DNA of 64,000 bases from Prochlorococcus marinus str. MIT 0919 (GTDB taxonomy: Bacteria; Cyanobacteriota; Cyanobacteriia; PCC-6307; Cyanobiaceae). The notes under the pieces were generated by a model, which saw only the letters and a program-made list of their open reading frames with translations, was not told where the DNA came from and made no database searches. The number at the start of each line of letters is the position of its first letter. The stretch's first letter is position 1. Where the stretch lies: NCBI RefSeq assembly GCF_027359375.1, contig NZ_CP114779.1:1240001-1304000 (forward strand), written 5' to 3'. The translations under genes were made by a program, and so were the position numbers. Shown piece by piece: positions 8,616-17,200 of the stretch.

Positions 8616-10448
8616 TTAAAGGATTTGGTTGTATTCTTTATTATTGGTCATCTCTTGAAACGAAGCAGATTTTTCTCTAAGAATTTCAAAATTACCCGAA
8701 GCTTTTATTCTTCCATTCTCAAACTCATAGATACAATCAGACTCTGTAACAGTTGATATTCTATGTGCAATTACAATTATTGTACTTCTTCTTCCAATAA
8801 TTTCTATAGACTCCATCACTTGCGCCTCTGTATTATTGTCTAGAGAACTTGTGGCTTCGTCTAAAATTAATAACTTTGACTTTCTATAAAATGCTCTAGC
8901 AATAGATATTCTTTGCCTCTGCCCACCCGATAATTGAATACCATTTTCACCAATTTCTGTGTAAATTCCTTCAGGCATTTGACAAATTAGATCAGCTATT
9001 TGTGCCGCTTGTAATGAATCCCAAACTCTATCTATATCAATTTTTTCAGTAGGTATTCCATAAGCAACATTTTCTAAGACATTACTGTTTAGAAGATTTA
9101 TATATTGAGGTACATAAGAACAACATGCCTGCCATGCCGGAATCTCTGATTCTGTAACATCAACTCCATCAATTTGGAGAGATCCTGTAATTGGCCTTAG
9201 CAATCCTAATAGTTGGTTTGCCGTTGTTGTTTTCCCGCTTCCTGTTTTGCCTACAAATGCTATTCTTGCACCTACGGGTATAGTCATACTTATATTTTTG
9301 AGAATCAAGTCATCACTTTTGGGATATTTATAATTAATTTTATTTAGTCTAATATATTTTTTTGGCTCTATCCCTTTTGGTGAAGGTACGGAATTAGAAT
9401 TAATTGTTATTCTATTATCTTTTTGCTTAATTAATTTGATCATCTCTTCCAAATCTGGTGTTCCTGACCTCAGTACAGTTAAACTTTTGAAAAGTGATTG
9501 AAGAGGAGGTGTAAGTTTTAATGATGCATAAGCAATTGTGGCAATAAAAGGAAGGACTTCAAGAACATTTGCCGTTTCCCCACTCTTAATAACTGGTGAC
9601 ATACCTATTAAGAATATTAATGTAATTCCAAATGCTTCTAATAAAGCACGTGGTGCTTGAGATAATGCTTGTGCTTTCCATACATAGGGTATAACCTTAT
9701 CACCGACACGTTGATATTTATTTTCAAAATAACTTTCAGAACTTGTTAGATGAACATCTATTATTGTTCTCATTGATTCCGTAAAAATATTGTTTGTGGC
9801 TTTTTCAAGTTCATTCCTTTTACGATTTGAAAATCTTATAAAAGGAGTAATGGAGAAAGTAAATACTAGGTAACATATTACCATGCTGATTATTATATAG
9901 ATTGCAGCTTTTTTAGTAATAGCTATTACAGCTATAGAGACAAATACTATTGAAAAAATTGTACTTAAAACTTCTAGAACCGCTAAAACACTTTCTTCAG
10001 ATACTCTTCTAATGACAACCAATGCTGTTGTTGATATATCGCTATTTTTTTGGCCTATAAAATATTCATATGGACTTAACAAGGTGTTTCTTAAGGCTAT
10101 TGCGGAAAGGTCTTTATAGATAAGTGCTTTAAGTCTGCTTTGCTGCCCTATCAAAAATAATTTTAGAAAGTTAGCTACCCAATTCATGCCTATATATATG
10201 AAAACAAGTATTAATATCTTCGTGTTTGGATTCTCTGGGAAGAGATTTCCTAGCGGAATCGTAGGGGCATTCTCCTGACCAGCTATTAATGTGAATATTC
10301 GTCCTATTAAGGCAACAACTATTACATCAGCAGTTGCCGTTGTAATCGATAACGGCAATAGGCGAATTAAGGACTTCTGTCTTTTTTTAGGCAGAGTCTT
10401 AAAAAGACTCAGCAGTAGCCTGTAGGTTTTACTTCGCAAAACGGCCAT
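8616..10448 (-). CDS. ABC exporter, fused permease-ATPase (MsbA/PglK-type)
   Basis: Half-transporter of 610 residues. An N-terminal exporter transmembrane domain (about residues 20-330, around six helices) is fused to an ATP-binding domain with Walker A GKTGSGKTT, signature LSGGQRQRISIAR, Walker B LLILDEATSSLD and the H-loop AHRIST. The family (MsbA, PglK, HepA relatives) exports lipids, lipid-linked oligosaccharides or polysaccharide precursors, and the transmembrane region looks closer to PglK/HepA-type flippases than to peptide exporters. The cargo cannot be deduced. No glycosyltransferases are adjacent. ATG start at 10448. Confidence 0.88.
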   Translation of the reverse strand: MAVLRSKTYRLLLSLFKTLPKKRQKSLIRLLPLSITTATADVIVVALIGRIFTLIAGQENAPTIPLGNLFPENPNTKILILVFIYIGMNWVANFLKLFLIGQQSRLKALIYKDLSAIALRNTLLSPYEYFIGQKNSDISTTALVVIRRVSEESVLAVLEVLSTIFSIVFVSIAVIAITKKAAIYIIISMVICYLVFTFSITPFIRFSNRKRNELEKATNNIFTESMRTIIDVHLTSSESYFENKYQRVGDKVIPYVWKAQALSQAPRALLEAFGITLIFLIGMSPVIKSGETANVLEVLPFIATIAYASLKLTPPLQSLFKSLTVLRSGTPDLEEMIKLIKQKDNRITINSNSVPSPKGIEPKKYIRLNKINYKYPKSDDLILKNISMTIPVGARIAFVGKTGSGKTTTANQLLGLLRPITGSLQIDGVDVTESEIPAWQACCSYVPQYINLLNSNVLENVAYGIPTEKIDIDRVWDSLQAAQIADLICQMPEGIYTEIGENGIQLSGGQRQRISIARAFYRKSKLLILDEATSSLDNNTEAQVMESIEIIGRRSTIIVIAHRISTVTESDCIYEFENGRIKASGNFEILREKSASFQEMTNNKEYNQIL

Positions 10449-10709
10449 TTATAAAAAATACTCAGCATTAGCACTTTTGCGAGCTGGGTTGGCCAGTTTC
10501 TATGCTGTTTAGACTTTTTAGAAAAAGAATGTTTGCAATTGAAGCCTTATATAATTAACTCTTAAAGATTTTATAATTAAGCTAACTTCATTTTAATTTA
10601 GTATTGATTTTGTTAATTATACTTGGATATAAATTTAGTATATATATTGTTTAGCTTCATTTTCTTTATTCCAAATTAGTTTTTATTTAACTGTAATTTT
10701 GCTTCTTTT

Positions 10710-11017
10710 TAGGAGCATGAGTAGAAGGGGTCTTTCAACCCCTATGGATCATTTGGTTAATAAGGCTGATCTAACCCCATCTCCTTACAAAGGGTCAAGC
10801 AGCAACAGGGGCTGTTTGACGGGAGAAACTAACGATGTTGTTAGCGTTTATGGTTTTGCTCATACCGAGCAGGCTTCAGTCACCCGCCTTATATTCCGTC
10901 GAAACCATTGCAGCCCCTCTAAGTAAGAAAATGGAGCTGAGCGGAATCGAACCGCTGTCCGAAATACTGGTGTGGATCACCTAGTCCATTTAGAAATGGA
11001 CATCTTTATTTTTGCAG
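10710..11017 (-). ncRNA. ssrA: Circularly permuted two-piece tmRNA
   Basis: Trans-translation RNA that rescues stalled ribosomes. Read on the minus strand, the acceptor piece comes first and ends with the T-arm and 3' acceptor strand (GGTTCGATTCC then CAGCTCC, A at 10932). A 14-base spacer follows, and then the coding piece starts with GGGGCTG at 10917 and GGTTTCGACGG. The strands GGGGCTG and CAGCTCC pair as the acceptor stem, so the gene is permuted relative to one-piece tmRNA. The tag frame, beginning at GCT 10843-10845, encodes ANNIVSFSRQTAPVAA and stops with TGA (10795-10797). CCA is not encoded. A GC-rich hairpin (10726-10743) lies near the 3' end. Outer ends are estimated. Confidence 0.93.
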
Positions 11018-11024
11018 GATTCTT

Positions 11025-11052
11025 GCTATACGGGTAATAATTTTGAGATCAA
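11025..11052 (-). promoter_or_regulatory. Candidate tmRNA promoter
   Basis: On the minus strand TTGATC (11052-11047) and TATAGC (11030-11025) are 16 bases apart, placing the start of transcription near 11017, just ahead of the acceptor piece. Weak matches to the -35/-10 consensus, but well placed. Confidence 0.35.
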
Positions 11053-11081
11053 TGAATGATTTTTCAAATTTTTAGTAAGTC

Positions 11082-12206
11082 ATGAAAGTCTTAGCTGTTT
11101 TACCACCAGGTCTTGAAACTGAAGGGGCAAATGAATTGCAGGCTTTAGGAGCTTTAGATGTTAAACCCTTTAAGGGGAGTGTATTTTTTCAAGCAGATTT
11201 GAGTTGCTTATATAGGGTAAATCTTTTAGCTAGACTTCCATTTCGTTTTTTAAGAGAAATTGCTCGTTTCTCTTGTCGAAGCCCAAAAGAACTTTATTGG
11301 AATATTCAAAATGCATTTAATTGGAATATATGGTTACACCCTTCTAAAACTTTTCGAGTAGATGTTTCGGGTATTAGTGATTTATTGCCTCATACACACT
11401 TCACAGCTTTGCAAGTTAAAAATGCTCTCGTCGATTTTCAACGAAATAATTGGGGGCATCGGTCAGACATAGATACAGAAGAACCAGATATTTGTTTTCA
11501 TTTGCACCTAAATGGTCATGAAGCCGTTTTGAGCCTTGATACAGCAGCATTCAGCCTTCATAGAAGAGGTTATCGACCCGCTATGGGTCTAGCCCCATTG
11601 AAAGAGAATCTTGCTGCTGGATTAATACGATTAACTGGATGGGATTTTTCGACACCGTTAGTTGATCCATTATGTGGCTCAGGTATTTTATTAATAGAAG
11701 CCGTAAGTATGGCTATTGGAATAGCACCTGGATTAAATAGATCTTATCTTTTTGAAAATTGGCCAGATTTTGATTCAGATTTGTGGGATTCTCAAAAGGA
11801 TTTTGCTCAAGGAAAAGCTTTATCTAGGCCAAAAATATCTAAGATCATTGGTTGCGAGAAAGATTTCAATGTAGCTAACCAAGCAAAAGACAATATTAAA
11901 GAAGCTGGATTGGAACAATTTATTGAAATTCACAATAGTGATTTTGGTGATCTGGAACTACCCAATCAGAAAGGTTTTCTTGTATGCAACCCCCCGTATG
12001 GTAAAAGAAGTGGAAGTGAAGAAGACTTGCCAAGTCTTTATCAAAAATTAGGTTCTTTTTGTAAGCAAAATGCATCTGGTTGGCAACTTTGGTTGCTGAG
12101 TGGAAATCCAAACTTAAGTAGATATTTATATCTAAAAGCTAATAAACGTGTTCCTATTAGCAATGGAGGCATTGACTGTCGATGGTTACATTATTCAATT
12201 AAATGA
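11082..12206 (+). CDS. THUMP-domain RNA N2-guanine methyltransferase (RlmL/YpsC family)
   Basis: AdoMet-dependent RNA methyltransferase of 374 residues. The N-terminal half (about 1-160) is THUMP-like and includes the HFTALQVKNALVD segment. The methyltransferase half has the AdoMet motif VDPLCGSGILLIEA and the catalytic VCNPPYGKR (N-P-P-Y), which is typical of exocyclic-amino methylation of guanine (or adenine). In related bacteria this family modifies 23S rRNA G2445. It lacks the second methyltransferase domain (RlmK) seen in E. coli RlmKL, as in YpsC-like proteins. The exact target base is an inference. Confidence 0.88.
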   Translation: MKVLAVLPPGLETEGANELQALGALDVKPFKGSVFFQADLSCLYRVNLLARLPFRFLREIARFSCRSPKELYWNIQNAFNWNIWLHPSKTFRVDVSGISDLLPHTHFTALQVKNALVDFQRNNWGHRSDIDTEEPDICFHLHLNGHEAVLSLDTAAFSLHRRGYRPAMGLAPLKENLAAGLIRLTGWDFSTPLVDPLCGSGILLIEAVSMAIGIAPGLNRSYLFENWPDFDSDLWDSQKDFAQGKALSRPKISKIIGCEKDFNVANQAKDNIKEAGLEQFIEIHNSDFGDLELPNQKGFLVCNPPYGKRSGSEEDLPSLYQKLGSFCKQNASGWQLWLLSGNPNLSRYLYLKANKRVPISNGGIDCRWLHYSIK

Positions 12207-12210
12207 TCAA

Positions 12211-12603
12211 TTAAGGCTTACCAAAAACTGCTTTGGTTGTCTTTGTGATTCCTTCAAGTGTTTCCGGGAGATAAGGACCTTTTGCAAGATGACCACCAAG
12301 TCTCAAGCAAGCTCCAGCAATGGTGATATTGATCAAGCTGAGAACTATAAGGGTCCCTTCAAAATTTAAATTAGTTCGACTCTGTAGCCATAGTCCTAAT
12401 AATATTTCGCATGCGATTAGTGCAAATAACATCAGTATTCCCCCTGTAGCAAGAAAAATACCTCCACTGATTAATCGACGTTTTTCTCTATCCATTTCTT
12501 GCAAGGCAATTCGGACGTGAAGGTCCATAACTGAACTTGCAAGAGCTGTTACTCTTGCTGCTGCTCCTAATTTTTGTTTGTTTGTTTGATGATGATTTTC
12601 CAT
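12211..12603 (-). CDS. Small membrane protein, Holin-X-like
   Basis: 130-residue protein with a basic-acidic amphipathic N-terminal region (residues 1-45) and two hydrophobic helices (about 50-75 and 83-103), matching the architecture of the phage-holin-superfamily III/Holin-X (PF07332-like) membrane proteins common in cyanobacteria. Despite the name nothing suggests a phage origin. The start codon overlaps the stop of the upstream gene (TAATG), so the two are translationally coupled. Confidence 0.65.
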   Translation of the reverse strand: MENHHQTNKQKLGAAARVTALASSVMDLHVRIALQEMDREKRRLISGGIFLATGGILMLFALIACEILLGLWLQSRTNLNFEGTLIVLSLINITIAGACLRLGGHLAKGPYLPETLEGITKTTKAVFGKP

Positions 12604-13061
12604 TAAGATCTTTTACCTCCCGCGAGCAGTATTCCGAGTAAAACACCTAAACCAGTTGCAATGCCAATAGCAAGTAACGGTCTTTTTCGAATTGGCTTCT
12701 CAATACGTGGTCTTAAGGTTTGATTTAATTCATCTAGTAGATCTTCTAATTGCTTCTCTAAAGGTTCTAGGCTGTCCGCAAGATCCTTGGTGCGATCAGA
12801 GGCAGAATTAAAGAGTTCTTCTAATTGTTCTTTTACTCCATACGAAGTTTTGCCTGAATGTGAGGAAATAACACGAACCACTTCATCAAGGCTTCCCTTT
12901 GTAGCTTCTAGCGTTTGCTTGGCGACTTCAGGCCATCGCTCTTGGATTCTTGGTAGCAAGGCATCAAATTGATCACTGAACCATTGCTCAGAAAGATCTT
13001 TATGAGATTCAGTGTTAGCTGATGCCTGGGCTTCGAAGGGCGAGGAATTCACAGATTCCAT
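12603..13061 (-). CDS. Tail-anchored coiled-coil protein, DUF883/YtxH-like
   Basis: 152 residues. A hydrophilic helical region with heptad-like Leu/Glu spacing (about residues 25-120) ends in a single C-terminal hydrophobic segment (RPLLAIGIATGLGVLLGILL) and a short basic tail. This resembles ElaB/YqjD (DUF883) inner-membrane proteins, which tether ribosomes or other factors. It is the first gene of a two-gene unit with the Holin-X-like gene, overlapping by one base. Function unknown, and the family call is by architecture rather than by a diagnostic motif. Confidence 0.6.
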   Translation of the reverse strand: MESVNSSPFEAQASANTESHKDLSEQWFSDQFDALLPRIQERWPEVAKQTLEATKGSLDEVVRVISSHSGKTSYGVKEQLEELFNSASDRTKDLADSLEPLEKQLEDLLDELNQTLRPRIEKPIRKRPLLAIGIATGLGVLLGILLAGGKRS

Positions 13062-13273
13062 AAATCCAGACTATTTTTTCAAGCCTAGTAACCACATTGA
13101 CTCAATGGAACCCTTGTATTAGTTGATCTTTTCAAATCAACGCAACAATTCGATTTCATTTGGATATTGTTTTTCTTAAGGTTTAAAGACATTGAAAAGT
13201 CTTCTTTGCTTACATTCATTTGCTATATGAAGGCTTCTAGTGCTAGAGGTCTTGTGTAACTTATTTAGTGATC

Positions 13274-13405
13274 ATGGACGTCGGATTGTCTGCAATGTTT
13301 TTTGCGTCCAATACTATCCCTACCGATTTTGGCCTTATTCTTGCCTCTATAGCTGGTGCAGGGAGCTTGCTTTTGATTGCATTGCGGTTTGTTCCTGGGG
13401 ATTGA
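13274..13405 (+). CDS. 43-residue membrane protein, function unknown
   Basis: An ORF starting MDVGLSAMFFASNTIPTDFG, followed by one hydrophobic helix (residues about 18-38, LILASIAGAGSLLLIALRF). A strong terminator begins 33 bases after its stop, which supports a real, separately terminated gene. It has the size and topology of photosystem or NDH single-helix subunits, but I do not recognise it as any known Psa, Psb, Pet or Ndh protein. Confidence 0.6.
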   Translation: MDVGLSAMFFASNTIPTDFGLILASIAGAGSLLLIALRFVPGD

Positions 13406-13437
13406 ATCCAAGCTCTTTTACGCTTTAATATCTCTAT

Positions 13438-13470
13438 AAAATCCCTATACGGTAGGGGTTTGTTTTGTTT
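13438..13470 (+). terminator. Rho-independent terminator
   Basis: A nine-pair stem AAATCCCTA / TAGGGGTTT (one T-G pair) with a five-base loop is followed by GTTTTGTTT. It ends the transcript of the 43-residue membrane protein. Confidence 0.8.
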
Positions 13471-13572
13471 CGAGTGCATTTTTCTCTGAACAAAGACTTT
13501 GCATTAATTAATTTTTGTCTAAGTTCAGTATTCGCTAAAAGTTCAAAATTTAACTTCCTGTTTATTAAAGTT

Positions 13573-13785
13573 ATGTCTTGCAAGGAATCAATTGATTTGA
13601 ATCTTCAGCAAAAATTTCAAACTGAGCAATTAATTAGAATTATTTATGCTTGTGAAGATGTAGGAATGCTTAGAGATATAGCCGTTGAGCTAGTAAAACT
13701 AAATCAAAAGAAAACAGCTATAGCTAATTTTTCAGCTAGAATGGCATGTAAGACCGAACAGTTAAAGCTGAACAAGAAAATGTAA
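13573..13785 (+). CDS. Hypothetical protein, 70 residues
   Basis: I place the start at ATG 13573 (MSCKESIDLNLQQKFQTEQL). The open frame extends upstream, but that part crosses the terminator and reads as non-coding. The protein is helical and charged, with IRIIYACEDVGMLRDIAVELV and a Lys-rich C-terminus. No domain recognised. It lies 20 bases upstream of the LigD-PE-like gene on the same strand and may be co-transcribed with it. Confidence 0.6.
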   Translation: MSCKESIDLNLQQKFQTEQLIRIIYACEDVGMLRDIAVELVKLNQKKTAIANFSARMACKTEQLKLNKKM

Positions 13786-13805
13786 CTTCATTTTTATTCA
13801 CTCTA

Positions 13806-14177
13806 GTGATTAAATTATTTCAAAGAAGATGGATTTTGCTTGAGCATAGAGTTTCCAGAAATCAGATAGATGATATGCACTTTGACTTTCTTCTAGAAGA
13901 TAAGATTGATTGTAGAACTTGGAGATTAGAAGCAATACCTAAACTCGAAGGCCCCTCCATTTTTGTTAAGGATAGTTCTCCACATAAACTTAAATGGTTG
14001 GATGTAGAACAGTCTTATATCTCTGGAGGAAGAGGCTGGGTCAAGCGTGTTGAAGGGGGTATTTTTTTAGGGGATTTGCCACGAGATCCTCAAGAGAGAA
14101 TTTTGATAGAGCTAAGAAGTCAGACCATCTTTGGCAACTTTGAGTTAGTTAAAAATACTTGCAGACTATATCTTTAG
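13806..14177 (+). CDS. Stand-alone LigD 3'-phosphoesterase-like protein
   Basis: 123 residues matching the N-terminal phosphoesterase domain of bacterial DNA ligase D (PF13298-type), but without any ligase or polymerase domain. The visible signature is H14 in WILLEHRV, H25 and D27 in MHFDFLLE, W39, H60 in SPHKLKWLD, and SGGRGWVKRVEGGIF (73-87). The LigD domain removes 3'-phosphates and ribonucleotides at DNA ends. Here the position after HFDF that is Arg in LigD is Leu, and the Tyr four residues after the second histidine is Trp, so activity may differ. GTG start at 13806. The gene lies between a small hypothetical gene and smc. Confidence 0.65.
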   Translation: MIKLFQRRWILLEHRVSRNQIDDMHFDFLLEDKIDCRTWRLEAIPKLEGPSIFVKDSSPHKLKWLDVEQSYISGGRGWVKRVEGGIFLGDLPRDPQERILIELRSQTIFGNFELVKNTCRLYL

Positions 14178-14260
14178 AAAAATTCAATTTCATTTAGCTA
14201 ATGAAGACTTGAGCTTCTTGAAGGCTTCGCTAGTCTTTGGTCTCTATAGCTTTTGTCCTG

Positions 14261-17200
14261 TTGGTTTACATCAATCAGGTAGAGCTTACACATTTTAAGT
14301 CCTTTGGGGGATCGATGAGGATCCCTTTGGAAAAGGGATTTACTGTTGTAACTGGACCTAATGGATCTGGTAAAAGCAATATTCTTGATGGAATTTTGTT
14401 TTGCCTTGGCTTGGCTACGAGCAGAGGCATGCGAGCTGATAGGTTGCCTGATCTTGTTAATAGTGGGGTTTTGAGAGCGGGTAAATCAGCAGAGACAGTT
14501 GTTTCGGTTAGGTTTGACCTCCATGATTGGGAACCTGATTTAGCAGAAGATGGCCTAGAGATTCCTGAAGAAGGACCATGGATTAAGCATGGTCAGAAAG
14601 AGTGGATTGTTTCTAGACGTCTACGAGTGATGCCAGGAGGTTCCTATAGTTCTATTTACAGTTCGGATGGTGAGATATGTACTTTGCAGCAACTTCAAAC
14701 TCAATTGAGACGTTTGAGAATTGACCCTGAAGGAAGCAACGTAGTGATGCAGGGTGATGTAACTCGAATTGTTTCTATGAGCAATAAAGATCGCCGGGGA
14801 CTGATTGATGAATTGGCAGGTGTTGCACTTTTTGATCATCGCATTGAGCAAGCTCGTACAAAGCTTGACAATGTTTTTGAACGTCAAGAACGTTGTCGAA
14901 TTGTTGAGCAAGAGTTACTTGCCTCTAAGCAGCGCTTAGAGAAAGATTGTGAAAAAGCTAGGCTATACAAACAGCTTAAAGATGAATATCAGCTTGTTAG
15001 GCAGCAAGAATCTGTCTTAGCTTTTAAGGCCGCCAAAGAAGCTTTTGAGGAGCTTAAAATCCGTAGAAGGAAGTTATTAGAAAAAGAAACACTTGATAGA
15101 AACTCTCTTCTTGAAGTAGAAAAAAAACTTGCAGACTCCTCCAATAAATTGCAAATACTGCAAAAAGAAGTTAAAGCTTTAGGAGAAGATAAATTAATCG
15201 CTGTTCAAGCAGAAATAGCAGGCTTAGAAACTCAATCACGTGAGCTAGATAGGCAAGCTATTCACAACAAAGAAGAAGGTCAAAAATTGCAGGAAACAAG
15301 AAAAGATTTAATTGCCCGACAACATTCAATACAAGAAGAAACTCCTTCAAGAATAGATTCTGACTTACCTTTCAAACTTCAAACTGCAGAGGCTAAATAT
15401 AAAGATGCTCAAGCAGCTTTAGAAGTTTCAAAAAGAAGACTTGCTGATATAGCAGGCCATTCAGGGGATTTGATTGATCAGCAAAGGGATTTAACAGCAA
15501 CTCGTCAAACATTGCATCTAGAGCTTAGGCCTCTTCAGGAAGAGCAACAAAAATTGGAAGAGGGACTTTTACAGATTGGAGAAAGAGTAAAAGAGCTTAC
15601 AGCTGATCAGGATCGAGACACTGTGGAGGATCAAAAAATACAAAACGAGTTGGAAGGCCTTAATAGAGAATGGGAGCAACTCCTAAATGAGATTGAGACT
15701 ACAAAGCAAGAGATTAAAGTGAAAAATGACCAGTTACTTTTACAGGAAAGAACTCGATTACGTCTTTCTAAAGATCAAACAAGAATTGAGAAAGAAATAG
15801 CTCGTTTAGAAAGTAGGAGAGAAACTTTACAGGAAAGCAGAGGTACTGGGGCTCTAAGGCTTTTACTCCAATCTGGGTTGGAGGGTATTCATGGACCTGT
15901 AGCAAAGTTAGCTGAAGTAGATAATCATCATCGCCTTGCTTTAGAAGTTGCTGCAGGAGCGAGAATTGGACAGATAGTGGTTGATGATGATCATATTGCT
16001 GCGAAGGCAATTGATTTGTTAAAAAAGAAAAAAGCAGGAAGATTAACTTTTTTACCTCTTAACAAAATCCGTAAGTTAGGAGTTTCAAGAAATCAAGATC
16101 ATTTATTAAGGGGTACAAATACAAACATTAATGGCCTCCTTGGTAAAGCAGTTGACCTTATTGCATTTGATCCAATTTATAAATGCATTTTTGCTTATGT
16201 CTTAGGAGAAACTCTTGTTTTTAATGATATTAATTCTGCTCGAGATCATTTAGGCAAATATCGTTCTGTAACTCTTGCTGGAGAACTATTAGAAAAAACT
16301 GGTGCAATGACAGGTGGTAGTTTGATAGGTAGAAGTAGTTATTTAAGCTTTGGCAATAGTTCTGAAACAGATGAAATAGAGCCTTTACGAAACAGATTGC
16401 TTGACTTAGGAGAAACTCTTTTAAAGTCTGCTCAAGAAGAAAATGATTTAATTAACTTTTTAGAAAACCATCGCTCTTTGTTAAGGAACTTAGAGCAGAA
16501 ACAGGCTTCCTTAGATGCTCAAAGGTCAGCATTTAAGCGTTCTAATGGCCCTTTATTTGAACGAACCAAAGAAAGAAATGATAGATTAAACTCTTTAGAT
16601 AATACTAAAAATGATTATACGAAACGATTAAACTTGCTTGCCAAGAAAATTAAACCCTTAATTGCTCGGCTGGAAGATATAGATAAGAATTACAAGTTAT
16701 TTGATGCTGGTGAGCATTCTGATAATTGGCGTCAAATGCAGGAGGGATTTAAAATTGCAGATTTAAATTTTGAAGAAGCTCGTGCAGACAGAGATCAAAT
16801 TTTAAATGAAAAAAGGAAGGGTGAATTAGTTTTAGAACGGATGGAAGACAAAAAGAATTCACTTTTTATTGAGCAAAACCGTTTACAGGATGCAATAGAT
16901 TTATTAGCTAAACAACATAAGCAATGGAAAGAACAAAGTATAATTTTAGTAGAGAAAAAAAATAAACTTGAACTAGAGAAAAAAAATCTTGAAACAAGTT
17001 TTGGTGAAAAGCGTAAAGAAAGGGATAAGGCAGAGGCTGAACTTTCAAATGCTCGTCAATTATTTCAGGATATGCAATGGAAATTAGAAAGATTAGTAGA
17101 AGATATTAAAAGCCTTGATGAGGAATTAAGGTCAAGTGAGGTTAGAATTTGTGAATTAGAAAAAAATCTTCCCGATCCATTACCTGAGATTTCAGAAGAA

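Noticed and set aside
10793-10797. Possible attachment-site duplication of the tmRNA end
   Set aside because: Searching by eye for the T-arm and acceptor sequence elsewhere in the window found no second copy, so no att site is supported.
10699-10926. 75-residue plus-strand ORF
   Set aside because: It is antisense to the tmRNA gene and its codons follow the tmRNA sequence. It has no family resemblance.
13465-13572. Upstream extension of the 70-residue hypothetical protein
   Set aside because: The added 36 residues start inside the terminator T-tract and have no coding character. The internal ATG at 13573 is a better start.
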